Assembly: GCA_947499565.1 (NCBI GenBank)
Contig: CANMOV010000001.1
Coordinates: 868,001 to 932,000 of the forward strand
From: an uncultured Croceitalea sp.
GTDB taxonomy: Bacteria > Bacteroidota > Bacteroidia > Flavobacteriales > Flavobacteriaceae
Direction: 5' to 3'
Length of the DNA stretch: 64,000 bases
This document shows positions 17,872 through 26,913 of this stretch, one piece after another; positions within the stretch are counted from its first letter, which is position 1; every line of letters begins with the position of its first letter. The notes beneath the pieces were generated by a model. That model did no database searches and had not been told where the DNA came from. It worked only from the letters and a program-made list of their open reading frames with translations. The position numbers and the translations under genes were made by a program.

Positions 17872-19536
17872 ATGAACTTCTTAAAACAAAACATAAAAAT
17901 TGGTCTGTTACTTACAATTGCTATACTAGCATCAAAGAGTTCAACAGCACAACAAACAGAAACTACTACCAATCAATACAATGTTGAGAGTCCATTTCAC
18001 AATCAATTGTTCTTTAATAGATTTTTGATTAATCCAACATTTTCATTGGTTCGAGAGAACAAATCTTATTTAAATGTATTGTTGCGTAATCAATATGCTT
18101 CTTATGAAAATAACAATCAGAATTATTATTTAGGATTTAGCAATAAACTAGATGAAAATACTGCGCTGGGTCTTGGAGTTTACGGCCGTTGGTCTGGTAT
18201 TATAGAAGAATTTGGTTTTAACGCAAACTATGCCACAGCTGTTAAATTAGGTGAAAAAAGTGCACTAGCTTTTGGTGCTAACGTAAACTATCTAAGTCAA
18301 GGACTTGCTAAGAACAGAGTGGTTGCTGATGAAAATGATCCATTAATCCAAGATGCCCGAAAGGAGAATAAAGTTACGGTTGAACCAGGTATCAACTTAT
18401 CAGTCAACAAATTTGACTTTGGTCTTTACTTTAAAGATTTAGTAGTCTACAACCAAACAGCAAATGAGTTAGAAACTAATATGGGTTTAGAAAGTATTAC
18501 GGGTACCTTCCAATACAATCATACTTTTAAAAGAGCAACTGGTTTATTAGCAAATGGTAGATTAATGCCTATAATACAGGTTGGTGCAAATGAAACCGGT
18601 GCTATATCTTATACAGGCTCTGTACTTCTAGACTTGCCAGCCTTTGGTTGGTTCCAAACAACTTATGATGATTCTTATGGTTTCTCATCGGGAATTGGAG
18701 TGAATTTAAACAAGAAATTATCACTTGGTTATTTAATGGAAAAAAACCTTACTGAAGTTGGTGAAAATTTAGGATGGAATCACGAATTATCGTTGGCCTA
18801 CTCTTTTAATGATAATTTACGGGGTGTTGGTATTGATGTAAATATTGCAGAGAATGAGTCTGAAGACGCTAGAATAGACCAGGTTGTAAAGAATTATGAA
18901 GAACAAATTTTAAATTTAAAGAAAGAATTGACTAAAGGTGCTCCTGCCCTAGTTGATGAAAACTCAGTAGCTTATGAAAATCGTTTAATTCTAGATGAGT
19001 TAATTCTTAGACAAGATTCTATTGAAAAAGCTAGAGATGAAATGTTCGAAAAGCGTTTTGAAACCATGGTTAGGCTAATTAGACACGAAATTAAGCAGGA
19101 CCACCAAGAACCTAAAGTAAAGAAACAAAATCGTTACGCAAACTCTCGTTTAGCAGAAAGCACTAACCAAACCAAGAAAAACTATAGAGCCAATTACAGA
19201 ACAGATTTATTTGAAAAGACACCTATTAAATCTCAAAATGGTTCTAATGTTGTTGGTGTTGAATCTGGTTACTATATGATTGCTAACGTATTTAAAAATG
19301 AAAAATACTTAAAGTCTTTCATGGATAACCTTAATAAAAAAGGTTTAGATGCTAAAAAATTCTATAACAAGGAGAACGGATTGCATTATGTTTATTTAGC
19401 TGGATATAAATCTAAGAGTGATGCTGCTAATGCATATGGCAGTGACCTTGCAGGAACCTACCAGGAAGATAAATGGATTATGGAGGTCTATAACCCCATA
19501 AACACTGCAACAGCAGAACTTACTTTCGAGGAATAA
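17872..19536 (+). CDS. PorP/SprF family outer-membrane protein with C-terminal SPOR-like domain
   Basis: 554 residues. Signal peptide (about 1-26, ending STAQ), then a PorP/SprF barrel (about 40-325): SPFHNQLFFNRFLINPTF is a variant of the family's QFTQYMYNxxxxNPAYAG opening, followed by regular beta strands. Residues ~340-400 are charged and helical (coiled-coil-like), and about 410-460 form a basic linker. The last ~85 residues (GYYMIANVFKNEKYLKSF ... YVYLAGYKSKSDA) look like a SPOR domain, a fold that binds denuded peptidoglycan. Ordinary PorP/SprF proteins are ~300 residues with no such tail. A nearly identical tail is encoded at 63725-64000. Likely role: outer-membrane T9SS-linked barrel anchored to peptidoglycan. 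The domain call is by eye. Confidence 0.8.
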   Translation: MNFLKQNIKIGLLLTIAILASKSSTAQQTETTTNQYNVESPFHNQLFFNRFLINPTFSLVRENKSYLNVLLRNQYASYENNNQNYYLGFSNKLDENTALGLGVYGRWSGIIEEFGFNANYATAVKLGEKSALAFGANVNYLSQGLAKNRVVADENDPLIQDARKENKVTVEPGINLSVNKFDFGLYFKDLVVYNQTANELETNMGLESITGTFQYNHTFKRATGLLANGRLMPIIQVGANETGAISYTGSVLLDLPAFGWFQTTYDDSYGFSSGIGVNLNKKLSLGYLMEKNLTEVGENLGWNHELSLAYSFNDNLRGVGIDVNIAENESEDARIDQVVKNYEEQILNLKKELTKGAPALVDENSVAYENRLILDELILRQDSIEKARDEMFEKRFETMVRLIRHEIKQDHQEPKVKKQNRYANSRLAESTNQTKKNYRANYRTDLFEKTPIKSQNGSNVVGVESGYYMIANVFKNEKYLKSFMDNLNKKGLDAKKFYNKENGLHYVYLAGYKSKSDAANAYGSDLAGTYQEDKWIMEVYNPINTATAELTFEE

Positions 19537-19610
19537 AAGTTAACAAGAGCTTACTAATCGGGGTTGATTTTTAGCCATTAGTTGTAAGATAATGGCAGAT
19601 GCTTTTGTAA

Positions 19611-19643
19611 AAAGGGTTGACTGGTAATCAACCCTTTTTCTAT
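19611..19643 (+). terminator. Rho-independent terminator
   Basis: AAAGGGTTGA (19611-19620), a 7-base loop, TCAACCCTTT (19628-19637), then T-rich DNA. It closes the PD40 / PorP-SPOR unit. Confidence 0.85.
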
Positions 19644-20120
19644 TTTTTATAGCATCATTATAAATCCTTATGAAGGCTTTTTCCTACTTTTAATTTTGTT
19701 TTTAAGAAAAAATATTTATATTGTGAGGGTAAAAGTTTACCAAATACTTTTAAACCCCGTAAAACCTACAATATGAAGTCTTACAACTACTCCTTCAAAA
19801 ATGCTACCCTTTCTACCTTTGTAATACATAGAAAAAAACATCCTTTGGTGTTTCTTGGTAGTGTATAGCTATACCATCCTTTTAATTTATTAGAAATCTT
19901 AGATTAGCGACTAACTACCGCGTAGTTACCTATTGCTTAATTCATTAGATTTTCTCAATAATTCAAAGACATTTGTTGTGATTTAAGTTAAATCTAAAGT
20001 ACACGATACTTGATTTAGACTAGTATAAATCATGCCTACACTAGACCTATTCTAAAAATAGGTTTAGGACTCTAATTTCTAATTTTAAAATAATGAATTT
20101 AACCCCAAATCTTACATCTT
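19644..20120 (+). other. 477-base leader region with a possible 31-residue peptide frame
   Basis: This long gap precedes the response regulator. An ATG at 19773 opens a 31-codon frame to 19868 (MKSYNYSFKNATLSTF...), preceded by an A-rich leader. It has no recognisable family and could be chance. The remainder is AT-rich with no hairpin I trust. It may hold a long 5' leader or regulator binding sites. Confidence 0.25.
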
Positions 20121-20750
20121 ATGAAAACAGAAGCGTTAAGGGTCATTGTTATAGACGATGACCAAAATTCACACCAGAAGTACGAAAGTTACTTTGAGAC
20201 ATTCTACGATTATCAGCTTGTAGGTACCTTTAAGTCTGTACATGATGCATTACAAAATTATCGTAAGTATCGCCCAGAAATTGTTGTATCTGATGTCACC
20301 TTGTTTGGAATATCTGGTATTGAGGGAATTCAATACTTCAGAAAAAAGGATGCAACAGTCAAAATCATTTTACTAAGCGTTAAAAATGATTTTGATGTTG
20401 TAAAAAAAGCATTTAAAGCTGGAGCAAATGGATACCTAACAAAACCAGTTACTAGTGCTAGATTACTTGGAGCACTCAACTCTGTAAAGGAAAATGGAGC
20501 TGCTTTAAGTCATGATGTGGCACGCACATTAGTAGAAATGTTTCAAAAGAAAACATATGAAGCATTGTCCAAACGAGAAAATCAAATTGCTGAATATTTA
20601 GGACAAGGTGCTACTTACAAAAGCATTGCTGATAAACTGTATGTTACACCAAGTACTGTCAATTTTCATATTCAGAATATCTATTTAAAACTCAATGTAA
20701 ACTCAAAATCTGCAGCTCTAGAAAAGCTTAGAATGTTACAAGCCTCTTAG
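20121..20750 (+). CDS. NarL/LuxR-type response regulator
   Basis: 209 residues. The receiver domain (about 6-122) has the acidic cluster D12-D14, phosphoacceptor D58 (VVSDVTLFG) and K108 (LTKP), so it looks competent for phosphorylation. The C-terminal LuxR-type HTH (about 145-205) contains LSKRENQIAEYLGQGATYKSIADKL and the recognition helix TPSTVNFHIQNIYLKL. No histidine kinase is adjacent, so the partner is elsewhere. It follows the T9SS-related pair but a strong terminator separates them; control of that pair would be a guess. Confidence 0.9.
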   Translation: MKTEALRVIVIDDDQNSHQKYESYFETFYDYQLVGTFKSVHDALQNYRKYRPEIVVSDVTLFGISGIEGIQYFRKKDATVKIILLSVKNDFDVVKKAFKAGANGYLTKPVTSARLLGALNSVKENGAALSHDVARTLVEMFQKKTYEALSKRENQIAEYLGQGATYKSIADKLYVTPSTVNFHIQNIYLKLNVNSKSAALEKLRMLQAS

Positions 20751-20769
20751 AGAAGTATGTTACAAACAA

Positions 20770-20944
20770 AACCCGTTGTGTATTTTGATTAAAATTTGTC
20801 AATTCGAGTGATTTTTCTGGACAGCGTTTAGAAAAATTGTATCGAGAATCATAATTTTTAAGTTAAAAACCTTGTTCTCGATACTTTTCCTTTCGAAAAA
20901 ACTCGAACTGACGGTTTTGTAAACTATAAAATACACAAGGGGTT
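20770..20944. repeat. Nested palindromic intergenic repeat (REP/MITE-like)
   Basis: Three nested pairs of arms: AACCCGTTGTGTATTTT (20770-20786) with AAAATACACAAGGGGTT (20928-20944); GTCAATTCGAGTG (20798-20810) with ACTCGAACTGAC (20901-20912); and GTATCGAGAA (20839-20848) with TTCTCGATAC (20875-20884). The whole spacer between two convergent genes can fold into one long imperfect hairpin. The inner part resembles palindromic repeats dispersed in flavobacterial genomes (recalled, not searched). No second copy was seen in this window. Confidence 0.6.
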
Positions 20945-20972
20945 AATTTATATATTCTTTGGGCAGTTTAAC

Positions 20973-21518
20973 TTAATCTTCAAACTCAATAGTTGATTTA
21001 AAGTTTTCTTTTGTTCTTTTCCCCGAGGGATATTCAAAGGTCCAACATTCCTCTAAAACTGAACAATATTGCACTGTAATATTAACTTTACCTTGATCCA
21101 TTTTCCTTACGATTTCTCGGGTTTCATCATTCCATTGCATAAAAAATAACAGACGTTCCTCGCCTGCTTTAAACACCGTATTATTCATTTTGTTCTGCCG
21201 TATTACATCGTATCCTACACTATTATCTGGTTTCACAATTTTCAAAAAATCTAGATAAGTTTTAGCAGGCTTACCATTGAATGTAACAGAAACTGAGCTT
21301 ACTAAAGCCGGTCCAGTCCCGTTGTTAAGGCCGTAAATACTAAATCCTTCAGAATTATAACCTTGGCTAACTGAAAAATAAGGCCATACCGTTGCCTTCT
21401 GTTGTGCTTCTAACAAATTAGCTTCATAAATAGATACTACCAATGCTAAAACACTAACAATCAAAGCTGTAGCTGTACCTATGCTCTGAAAAAGTTCCCT
21501 TCTTACCTTGTTCTTCAT
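20973..21518 (-). CDS. Hypothetical membrane-anchored protein
   Basis: 181 residues. One N-terminal membrane segment (about 13-34, TALIVSVLALVVSIY) after a basic start, then a predominantly beta domain facing the periplasm or outside (YGLNNGTGPALVSSVSVTFNG resembles an Ig-like sandwich; TFEYPSGKRT near the end). I do not recognise a named family. It lies downstream of dnaK on the same strand but a strong terminator separates them. Not a signal peptide with clear cleavage, so probably stays anchored. Confidence 0.65.
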   Translation of the reverse strand: MKNKVRRELFQSIGTATALIVSVLALVVSIYEANLLEAQQKATVWPYFSVSQGYNSEGFSIYGLNNGTGPALVSSVSVTFNGKPAKTYLDFLKIVKPDNSVGYDVIRQNKMNNTVFKAGEERLLFFMQWNDETREIVRKMDQGKVNITVQYCSVLEECWTFEYPSGKRTKENFKSTIEFED

Positions 21519-21542
21519 AACCGATTTGGCTCTAAAATAAAC

Positions 21543-21574
21543 AAAAAACCCGCAATGTACATTGCGGGTTTTTT
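21543..21574 (-). terminator. Terminator after dnaK
   Basis: A perfect palindrome with stem AACCCGCAAT / ATTGCGGGTT flanked by A and T runs, 20 bases after the dnaK stop. The T run on the minus strand gives it the right polarity; it could also work in the other direction. Confidence 0.85.
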
Positions 21575-21594
21575 AATTTCTGTAAATTGAATGT

Positions 21595-23511
21595 TTACTT
21601 CACTTCTTCGAAGTCTACGTCCTCAACATTATCGCCTTCGGCAGCATCACCAGCAGCAGCATCGCCCGCATTTGCAGATGGATCCCCCCCACCAGCTTGG
21701 GCAGCTTCAGCTTGTGCCTTGTACATTTCCTCAGATGCCACTTTCCATGCTTCATTAATCTTGTCTAAAGCAGGAGTAATAACAGCTAAATCTTTACTTT
21801 CATAAGCCTTCTTCAACTCTTCTAAAGCTTCCTCGATTGGCTTTTTCTTATCATCAGAAAGTTTATCACCAAACTCTGTTAACTGCTTCTCTGTTTGGAA
21901 AATCATCCCGTCAGCTTCATTTAATTTATCTGCAGTTTCCTTAGCAGCCTTATCTGCTTCTGCGTTTGCTTCAGCTTCAGCTTTCATTTTTTGGATTTCC
22001 TCATCCGTTAATCCAGATGATGCTTCAATACGAATATCCTGAGATTTATTAGTCGCTTTATCCGTTGCAGAAACTTTAATAATACCATTTGCATCAATAT
22101 CAAAAGTTACTTCGATCTGAGGTGTTCCTCTTTGCGCCGGTGGAATTCCATCTAAGTGAAATCTACCAATAGTCTTATTATCCGTAGCCATTGGGCGTTC
22201 TCCTTGTAATACGTGAATCTCAACCGATGGTTGATTATCCGCTGCAGTAGAGAATACTTGTGACTTTTTTGTTGGAATTGTGGTATTTGCTTCAATCAAT
22301 TTTGTAGCAACACCACCCATAGTTTCTATACCTAAAGAAAGTGGTGTAACATCTAATAACAGTACATCTTTTACATCTCCTGTTAATACACCACCTTGGA
22401 TTGCAGCTCCTACAGCTACTACTTCATCTGGGTTTACTCCTTTAGAAGGTTTTTTCCCAAAGAATTTCTCAACAGCTTCTTGCACAGCAGGAATTCGTGT
22501 AGAACCACCCACTAAGATAATCTCATCAATATCACTTTTAGAAAGTCCCGCAGCTTTTAAAGCAGTCTGGCAAGGTTCTATCGTACGCTTTACCAAATCT
22601 GCAATTAGTTGCTCAAATTTAGCTTTTGTCAAAGTACGTACCAAGTGCTTAGGGCCTGATGCCGTTGCAGTTACGTATGGTAAATTAATTTCTGTTTGAG
22701 CAGAAGAAGACAATTCTATCTTTGCTTTTTCAGCAGCTTCACGCAGTCTTTGTAATGCCATTGCATCTTCGCGTAAATCCATTGATTCATCTTTCTTAAA
22801 CTCTTCTGCCAACCAATCTATAATTTTCTGGTCAACATCATCACCTCCTAAATGTGTATCACCATCAGTAGATAATACTTCAAAAACACCATCTCCTAAT
22901 TCTAGGATAGAAACGTCATGTGTACCACCACCGAAATCGAATACTACAATTTTTTGGTCCGTATCTTTTTTATCCAAACCATAAGCTAAAGATGCAGCAG
23001 TTGGTTCGTTTATAATACGCTCAACAGTTAAACCCGCAATTTCACCTGCTTCTTTTGTTGCTTGTCTTTGCGAATCGTTAAAGTATGCAGGAACCGTAAT
23101 TACAGCTCTTGTAACATCTTGTCCTAAGTAATCTTCCGCTGTTTTCTTCATTTTCTGAAGAATCATTGCAGACAATTCTTGTGGAGAATATTTACGTCCA
23201 TCAATATCTACACGCGGCGTATCGTTGTCTCCTTTAATTACCTTATAAGGTACTCTGTTTGCTTCTTTAGAAGATTCTGAGAATTTGTTTCCCATAAATC
23301 TTTTAATAGAATAAATGGTTTTATGAGGGTTAGTAACTGCCTGACGTTTTGCAGGATCCCCAACCTTTATTTCTCCACCTTCTACAAATGCAATTACCGA
23401 GGGTGTTGTTCTTTTACCTTCAGCGTTTGGGATTACAACAGGCTCATTACCTTCCATTACGGAAACGCAAGAGTTGGTTGTCCCTAAATCTATTCCGATT
23501 ATTTTACTCAT
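21595..23511 (-). CDS. dnaK: Molecular chaperone DnaK (Hsp70)
   Basis: 638 residues, the normal length. ATPase domain: [18 protein letters not shown] at the N-terminus, the phosphate-2 loop [15 protein letters not shown] and the adenosine loop [14 protein letters not shown]. The substrate-binding domain begins after [14 protein letters not shown], and a helical lid and a disordered Ala/Gly-rich tail end in the family-typical EDVDFEEVK. It folds and rescues proteins with DnaJ and GrpE; neither gene is in this window. It is monocistronic, with its own terminator. TGTCA/TGACA boxes upstream may be heat-shock control sites. Confidence 0.98.
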   Translation of the reverse strand: MSKIIGIDLGTTNSCVSVMEGNEPVVIPNAEGKRTTPSVIAFVEGGEIKVGDPAKRQAVTNPHKTIYSIKRFMGNKFSESSKEANRVPYKVIKGDNDTPRVDIDGRKYSPQELSAMILQKMKKTAEDYLGQDVTRAVITVPAYFNDSQRQATKEAGEIAGLTVERIINEPTAASLAYGLDKKDTDQKIVVFDFGGGTHDVSILELGDGVFEVLSTDGDTHLGGDDVDQKIIDWLAEEFKKDESMDLREDAMALQRLREAAEKAKIELSSSAQTEINLPYVTATASGPKHLVRTLTKAKFEQLIADLVKRTIEPCQTALKAAGLSKSDIDEIILVGGSTRIPAVQEAVEKFFGKKPSKGVNPDEVVAVGAAIQGGVLTGDVKDVLLLDVTPLSLGIETMGGVATKLIEANTTIPTKKSQVFSTAADNQPSVEIHVLQGERPMATDNKTIGRFHLDGIPPAQRGTPQIEVTFDIDANGIIKVSATDKATNKSQDIRIEASSGLTDEEIQKMKAEAEANAEADKAAKETADKLNEADGMIFQTEKQLTEFGDKLSDDKKKPIEEALEELKKAYESKDLAVITPALDKINEAWKVASEEMYKAQAEAAQAGGGDPSANAGDAAAGDAAEGDNVEDVDFEEVK

Positions 23512-23560
23512 GTTTATATAGTTATGCTTTTATATTTACTTTTTACACTCGTTCTCTAAT

Positions 23561-23612
23561 TGTCAATGATTATGCCATGACATAAAATCTGCCAAGGTGT
23601 CAGAAAGTGTCC
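23561..23612 (-). promoter_or_regulatory. Candidate heat-shock control region upstream of dnaK
   Basis: Three boxes alternate in orientation: TGTCA (23561-23565), TGACA (23578-23582) and TGTCA (23598-23602), the last within TGTCAGAAAGTGTCC (23598-23612), which resembles the inverted-repeat half-site CAGACAAAATGTC upstream of clpB. The minus strand also contains TGGCATAATCATTGACA (23577-23561), a weak sigma-54-like match. No TAnnTTTG box is evident before dnaK. Binding factor unknown. Confidence 0.35.
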
Positions 23613-23633
23613 TAAAAATTTTAATGCTTCTTC

Positions 23634-23641
23634 TATTTTTG
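23634..23641 (+). promoter_or_regulatory. Promoter -7 element for sdaA
   Basis: TATTTTTG fits TAnnTTTG, 31 bases before the ATG at 23672. A second match, TATATTTG, lies at 23647-23654. No good -33 box is seen for either. Confidence 0.4.
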
Positions 23642-23671
23642 CAGCCTATATTTGATAAATAAACCCAACTA

Positions 23672-25096
23672 ATGGAATGTATCAGTGTTTTTGACATGCT
23701 TAAAATTGGCGTAGGTCCATCTAGTTCTCATACCTTAGGGCCATGGCGGGCAGCAGAAAGATGGATTGAAGAACTCCGTGAAAACAATCAACTTAAGCAG
23801 GTAGAAAAAATACAAGTTATTCTCTATGGTTCATTATCACTTACGGGGAAGGGACATGCAACTGATACTGCAGTTGCACTTGGTTTATTGGGTACGGATC
23901 CCGTGACCATACCTGTAGAAAAAATTACTTCTTATATAACCGAACTCAAAGAAACTAAAAAACTCCTTTTTGGAGGAGAACATCCATTAGCTTTTGATTT
24001 TGATACAGACATCATTTTTAAAAGAGAGTTTTTACCATTCCATGCTAATGGAATTGAATTTAGAGGGCAACTCAAAAATGGAAAAACTAATTCTGAAACC
24101 TATTACTCTATTGGAGGTGGTTTTGTGGTTAAAGAAGAACGAGCTAATTCAAAAGAAAATAAGGCCGTTTTTAAAACCTTTCCGTTTCCAATTAAAACAG
24201 GAGAAGAGCTTTTGGCATTTTGTAAACAAGAGCAAAAATCCATTTCGGAAATCGTTCTGGAAAATGAGCGTTCCTTAAATTCTGATGATGAAATAAATAC
24301 TAACATCCACCATATTTGGGATACCATGTTAGAATGTATGTATACGGGTTGCCATAGTGAAGGAACTTTGCCAGGAGGCTTAAATGTACGCAGACGCGCT
24401 TATGACATTCATAAAAAATTAAAAGGAACCCTCCCCTATTCTAATCCAAAAGAATGGATAGAAACCATACGGGATACCGAAGTTAAATTTAGACAAATAC
24501 TAAAATGGGTTAGCTGCTTCGCATTATCGGTGAACGAAGTAAATGCTTCCCTAGGACGTGTTGTTACCGCTCCTACTAATGGCAGTGCTGGAGTAATACC
24601 CGCGGTATTAATGTATTATTTGGTCATTGAAAACCATGATGGGGATTTTGATGATGTAAAACGGTTTTTGCTTGTTGCTAGTGAAATAGGAAGCATCTTT
24701 AAAAAAGGTGCCACTATCTCTGCTGCAATGGGTGGTTGCCAAGCAGAAATAGGCGTTTCTTCTGCAATGGCGGCAGGAGCATTAACGGAGTTAATGGGCG
24801 GTACCCCAGAACAAGTACTTTGCGCTGCTGAGATAGCTATGGAACACCATTTAGGCCTTACTTGCGACCCTATTGGAGGTCTAGTGCAAGTTCCTTGCAT
24901 AGAACGAAATTCTATGGGTGCCATAAAAGCAATAAATGCGGCTGAGTTAGCCATGGACACGGACCCCGAAACAGCAAAAGTACCATTAGACAAAGTCGTA
25001 AATACCATGTGGGAAACTGCAAAAGACATGAGCACCAAGTACAAAGAAACCTCAGAAGGTGGTTTAGCAGTTGGTGTATTTTTAAGTGATTGTTAA
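23672..25096 (+). CDS. sdaA: L-serine ammonia-lyase, iron-sulfur dependent, single chain
   Basis: 474 residues. The beta domain begins with [21 protein letters not shown], and the C-terminal alpha domain has [32 protein letters not shown] and [22 protein letters not shown]. The conserved cysteines (CTGCHSEG region, C of TCDPIGG, C of VPCIERN) bind the [4Fe-4S] cluster. It deaminates L-serine to pyruvate and ammonia in the cytosol. The fused one-chain form, as in E. coli SdaA, contrasts with the two-subunit Bacillus type. Divergent from dnaK and transcribed alone. Confidence 0.95.
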   Translation: MECISVFDMLKIGVGPSSSHTLGPWRAAERWIEELRENNQLKQVEKIQVILYGSLSLTGKGHATDTAVALGLLGTDPVTIPVEKITSYITELKETKKLLFGGEHPLAFDFDTDIIFKREFLPFHANGIEFRGQLKNGKTNSETYYSIGGGFVVKEERANSKENKAVFKTFPFPIKTGEELLAFCKQEQKSISEIVLENERSLNSDDEINTNIHHIWDTMLECMYTGCHSEGTLPGGLNVRRRAYDIHKKLKGTLPYSNPKEWIETIRDTEVKFRQILKWVSCFALSVNEVNASLGRVVTAPTNGSAGVIPAVLMYYLVIENHDGDFDDVKRFLLVASEIGSIFKKGATISAAMGGCQAEIGVSSAMAAGALTELMGGTPEQVLCAAEIAMEHHLGLTCDPIGGLVQVPCIERNSMGAIKAINAAELAMDTDPETAKVPLDKVVNTMWETAKDMSTKYKETSEGGLAVGVFLSDC

Positions 25097-25165
25097 TTCT
25101 ATTTTTAGAGTCATCAAAGCAACATAAAAACCATATTCTTTATCTTAGTTGTGCACGCAGGTAGC

Positions 25166-25191
25166 TATATAGCTCATTCATGAGCTATATA
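25166..25191. promoter_or_regulatory. Perfect 11-bp hairpin between sdaA and the DUF2200 gene
   Basis: TATATAGCTCA (25166-25176), loop TTCA, TGAGCTATATA (25181-25191). It has no T run, so it is a poor terminator. It lies downstream of a TATCTTAG box (25138-25145) and thus could be in the 5' leader of the DUF2200 mRNA, or serve as an operator. Confidence 0.4.
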
Positions 25192-25228
25192 TAATTGTTA
25201 GCATCAAAAAATTCAAAATCAAATAAGA

Positions 25229-25606
25229 ATGAAAGTTACGGCCGAAAAAAATGAAAAGGTTGCCAATATGATATTTGCATCCATTTACCCCCTTTATTGG
25301 AATAGATTGGAAAAACATGGTAGAACAAAAGAAGAGTTCCATCAAGTAATAGAATGGTTTACTGGTTTTGATGAAGATAAACTGCAAACACTTATTGCAG
25401 ATAAAGTAACGTTTAGAACGTTTTTTGAAAAAGCAAAAATCCATCCCAATGCGCACATGATTAAAGGAGTTGTTTGTGGTTATAGAATCGAAGAAATAGC
25501 CGATGAATTTGAATTGTACAAGCAATGTAGACAGATGGAAAAGCTTATTGATGAATTGGCAAAAGGTCGTAAAATGGAGAAAATTTTGCGGGAGGAAAAG
25601 AAGTAG
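25229..25606 (+). CDS. DUF2200 family protein
   Basis: 125 residues, cytosolic and mostly helical. The pattern IFASIYPLYWNRLEKHGRTKEEFHQVIEWFTGF, then FFEKAKIHPNA and IKGVVCGYRIEEI, matches the DUF2200 family, small YhhA/YdhG-like proteins of unknown function found across bacteria. The C-terminus is charged. The upstream leader contains the 25166-25191 hairpin. No biochemical role is assigned to the family to my knowledge. Confidence 0.85.
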   Translation: MKVTAEKNEKVANMIFASIYPLYWNRLEKHGRTKEEFHQVIEWFTGFDEDKLQTLIADKVTFRTFFEKAKIHPNAHMIKGVVCGYRIEEIADEFELYKQCRQMEKLIDELAKGRKMEKILREEKK

Positions 25607-25706
25607 AATTTGGTGCTAACAAAAGCTAAATTGTATTTAAATGCACTTCTTCACTAAAACCGACCACTAACCATTGATAAAATCTTAAAGGAAAATCAGA
25701 CAAAAA

Positions 25707-26861
25707 ATGTTGATTAAAAACAAACTCATGATTACTAAAACTACGCTGCTTACAATACTATTGATGACACCATTCTTATGTACATCGCAAAACGTTGAAA
25801 TAAAACAAGAGCTTGTAAAAGCTAAAAATGTTATTCTTTTGATTGGAGATGGCACGGGCTTATCACAAATATCGTCTGCATTCTACTTTAAGAAAACTAA
25901 TCCTCATTATGCCCGTTTTAAGCATATTGGGCTTATAAAAACATCGTCATCAAAACAAGCGATTACAGACTCAGCAGCGGGCGCCACCGCTTTTGCTTCA
26001 GGTGTAAAGACCTATAACGGAGCAGTTGGTATAGCTGATGATTCTACAGAAGTAAAGACCTTAGTAGAAATTGCTTCTTTACATAATATTAAAACCGGGG
26101 TAATCGCTACATCTTCCATACAGCATGCTACGCCAGCAAGTTTCTATGCTCATGTAATAAATAGAGGTCTTTATGAAGATATTTCTGCAGATATGGTGGT
26201 TTCCGATATTGATTTTCTTGCTGGGGGTGGAAAAAGTTTTTTTAATAAACGGAAAGATGGCAAAAATCTGTTGGTAGAATTAGAAACAAAAGGATTTGCT
26301 ATAGATACCCTAGCATTGGGCACTTTGTCAGAGATTCAAAAGCATTCAAAAATGGCTTATTTATTGGCAGATGAGCATATGAAGCCCACAGCAAAAGGGC
26401 GTGATGATTTTTTACCTAAAGCCACTGAGTTAGGGATACAATTTCTAAATAAAGATACTAATAACTCAAATTTCTTTATCATGATAGAAGGTTCGCAGAT
26501 AGACTGGGGAGGTCATGCAAATAATGCTGATTATCTAATATCTGAACTTATTGATTTTGATAACGCTATTGGGAAAGCACTAGATTTTGCAGAAAAAGAC
26601 GGTAATACTTTAGTTATTGTTACTGCAGATCATGAAACCGGAGGATTCACCCTAGCATCTACTATTAAAAAAGATGGAGATGGCAAATCTTATAGTGATT
26701 ATAACGAAATTACAGGCACTTTTTCTACGAGTGGTCATTCTGCAACCTTAATCCCAGTATTTGCATTTGGCCCTGGAGCTGAAGCTTTTTCGGGCGTTTA
26801 TGAAAACACTGAAATATTTTACAAAATATTGGATGCTACAAATTGGAATAATGGGAATTGA
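25707..26861 (+). CDS. Alkaline phosphatase (PhoA superfamily)
   Basis: 384 residues. An N-terminal signal peptide (hydrophobic LLTILLMTPFLCTSQ) directs export. Motifs: IGDGTG with metal-ligand D48; ITDSAAGATAFASG with nucleophile S89; QHATPASFYAH; then TADHETGG and SGHSATLIPVFAFGPGA with the late Asp/His metal ligands. It should hydrolyse phosphomonoesters outside the cytoplasm to release phosphate. A downstream in-frame ATG at 25728 gives a shorter, equally good signal peptide. The next gene, a sulfatase of the same superfamily, lies 52 bases downstream in the same direction, suggesting joint expression. Regulation by phosphate is likely but no Pho box is recognisable. Confidence 0.93.
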   Translation: MLIKNKLMITKTTLLTILLMTPFLCTSQNVEIKQELVKAKNVILLIGDGTGLSQISSAFYFKKTNPHYARFKHIGLIKTSSSKQAITDSAAGATAFASGVKTYNGAVGIADDSTEVKTLVEIASLHNIKTGVIATSSIQHATPASFYAHVINRGLYEDISADMVVSDIDFLAGGGKSFFNKRKDGKNLLVELETKGFAIDTLALGTLSEIQKHSKMAYLLADEHMKPTAKGRDDFLPKATELGIQFLNKDTNNSNFFIMIEGSQIDWGGHANNADYLISELIDFDNAIGKALDFAEKDGNTLVIVTADHETGGFTLASTIKKDGDGKSYSDYNEITGTFSTSGHSATLIPVFAFGPGAEAFSGVYENTEIFYKILDATNWNNGN

Positions 26862-26913
26862 AAGATATTCTTGAATACTGATTGATTTTACTTACCTGCT
26901 ACAACATTTAATT

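Noticed and set aside
23561-23577. Sigma-54 promoter for dnaK (TGGCAT-N5-TTGAC)
   Set aside because: Two departures from consensus and it overlaps the TGTCA boxes; kept only as a note in the regulatory entry.
24616-25044. 142-codon minus-strand frame inside sdaA
   Set aside because: Lies entirely opposite conserved catalytic sequence of sdaA and has composition expected of an antisense shadow.
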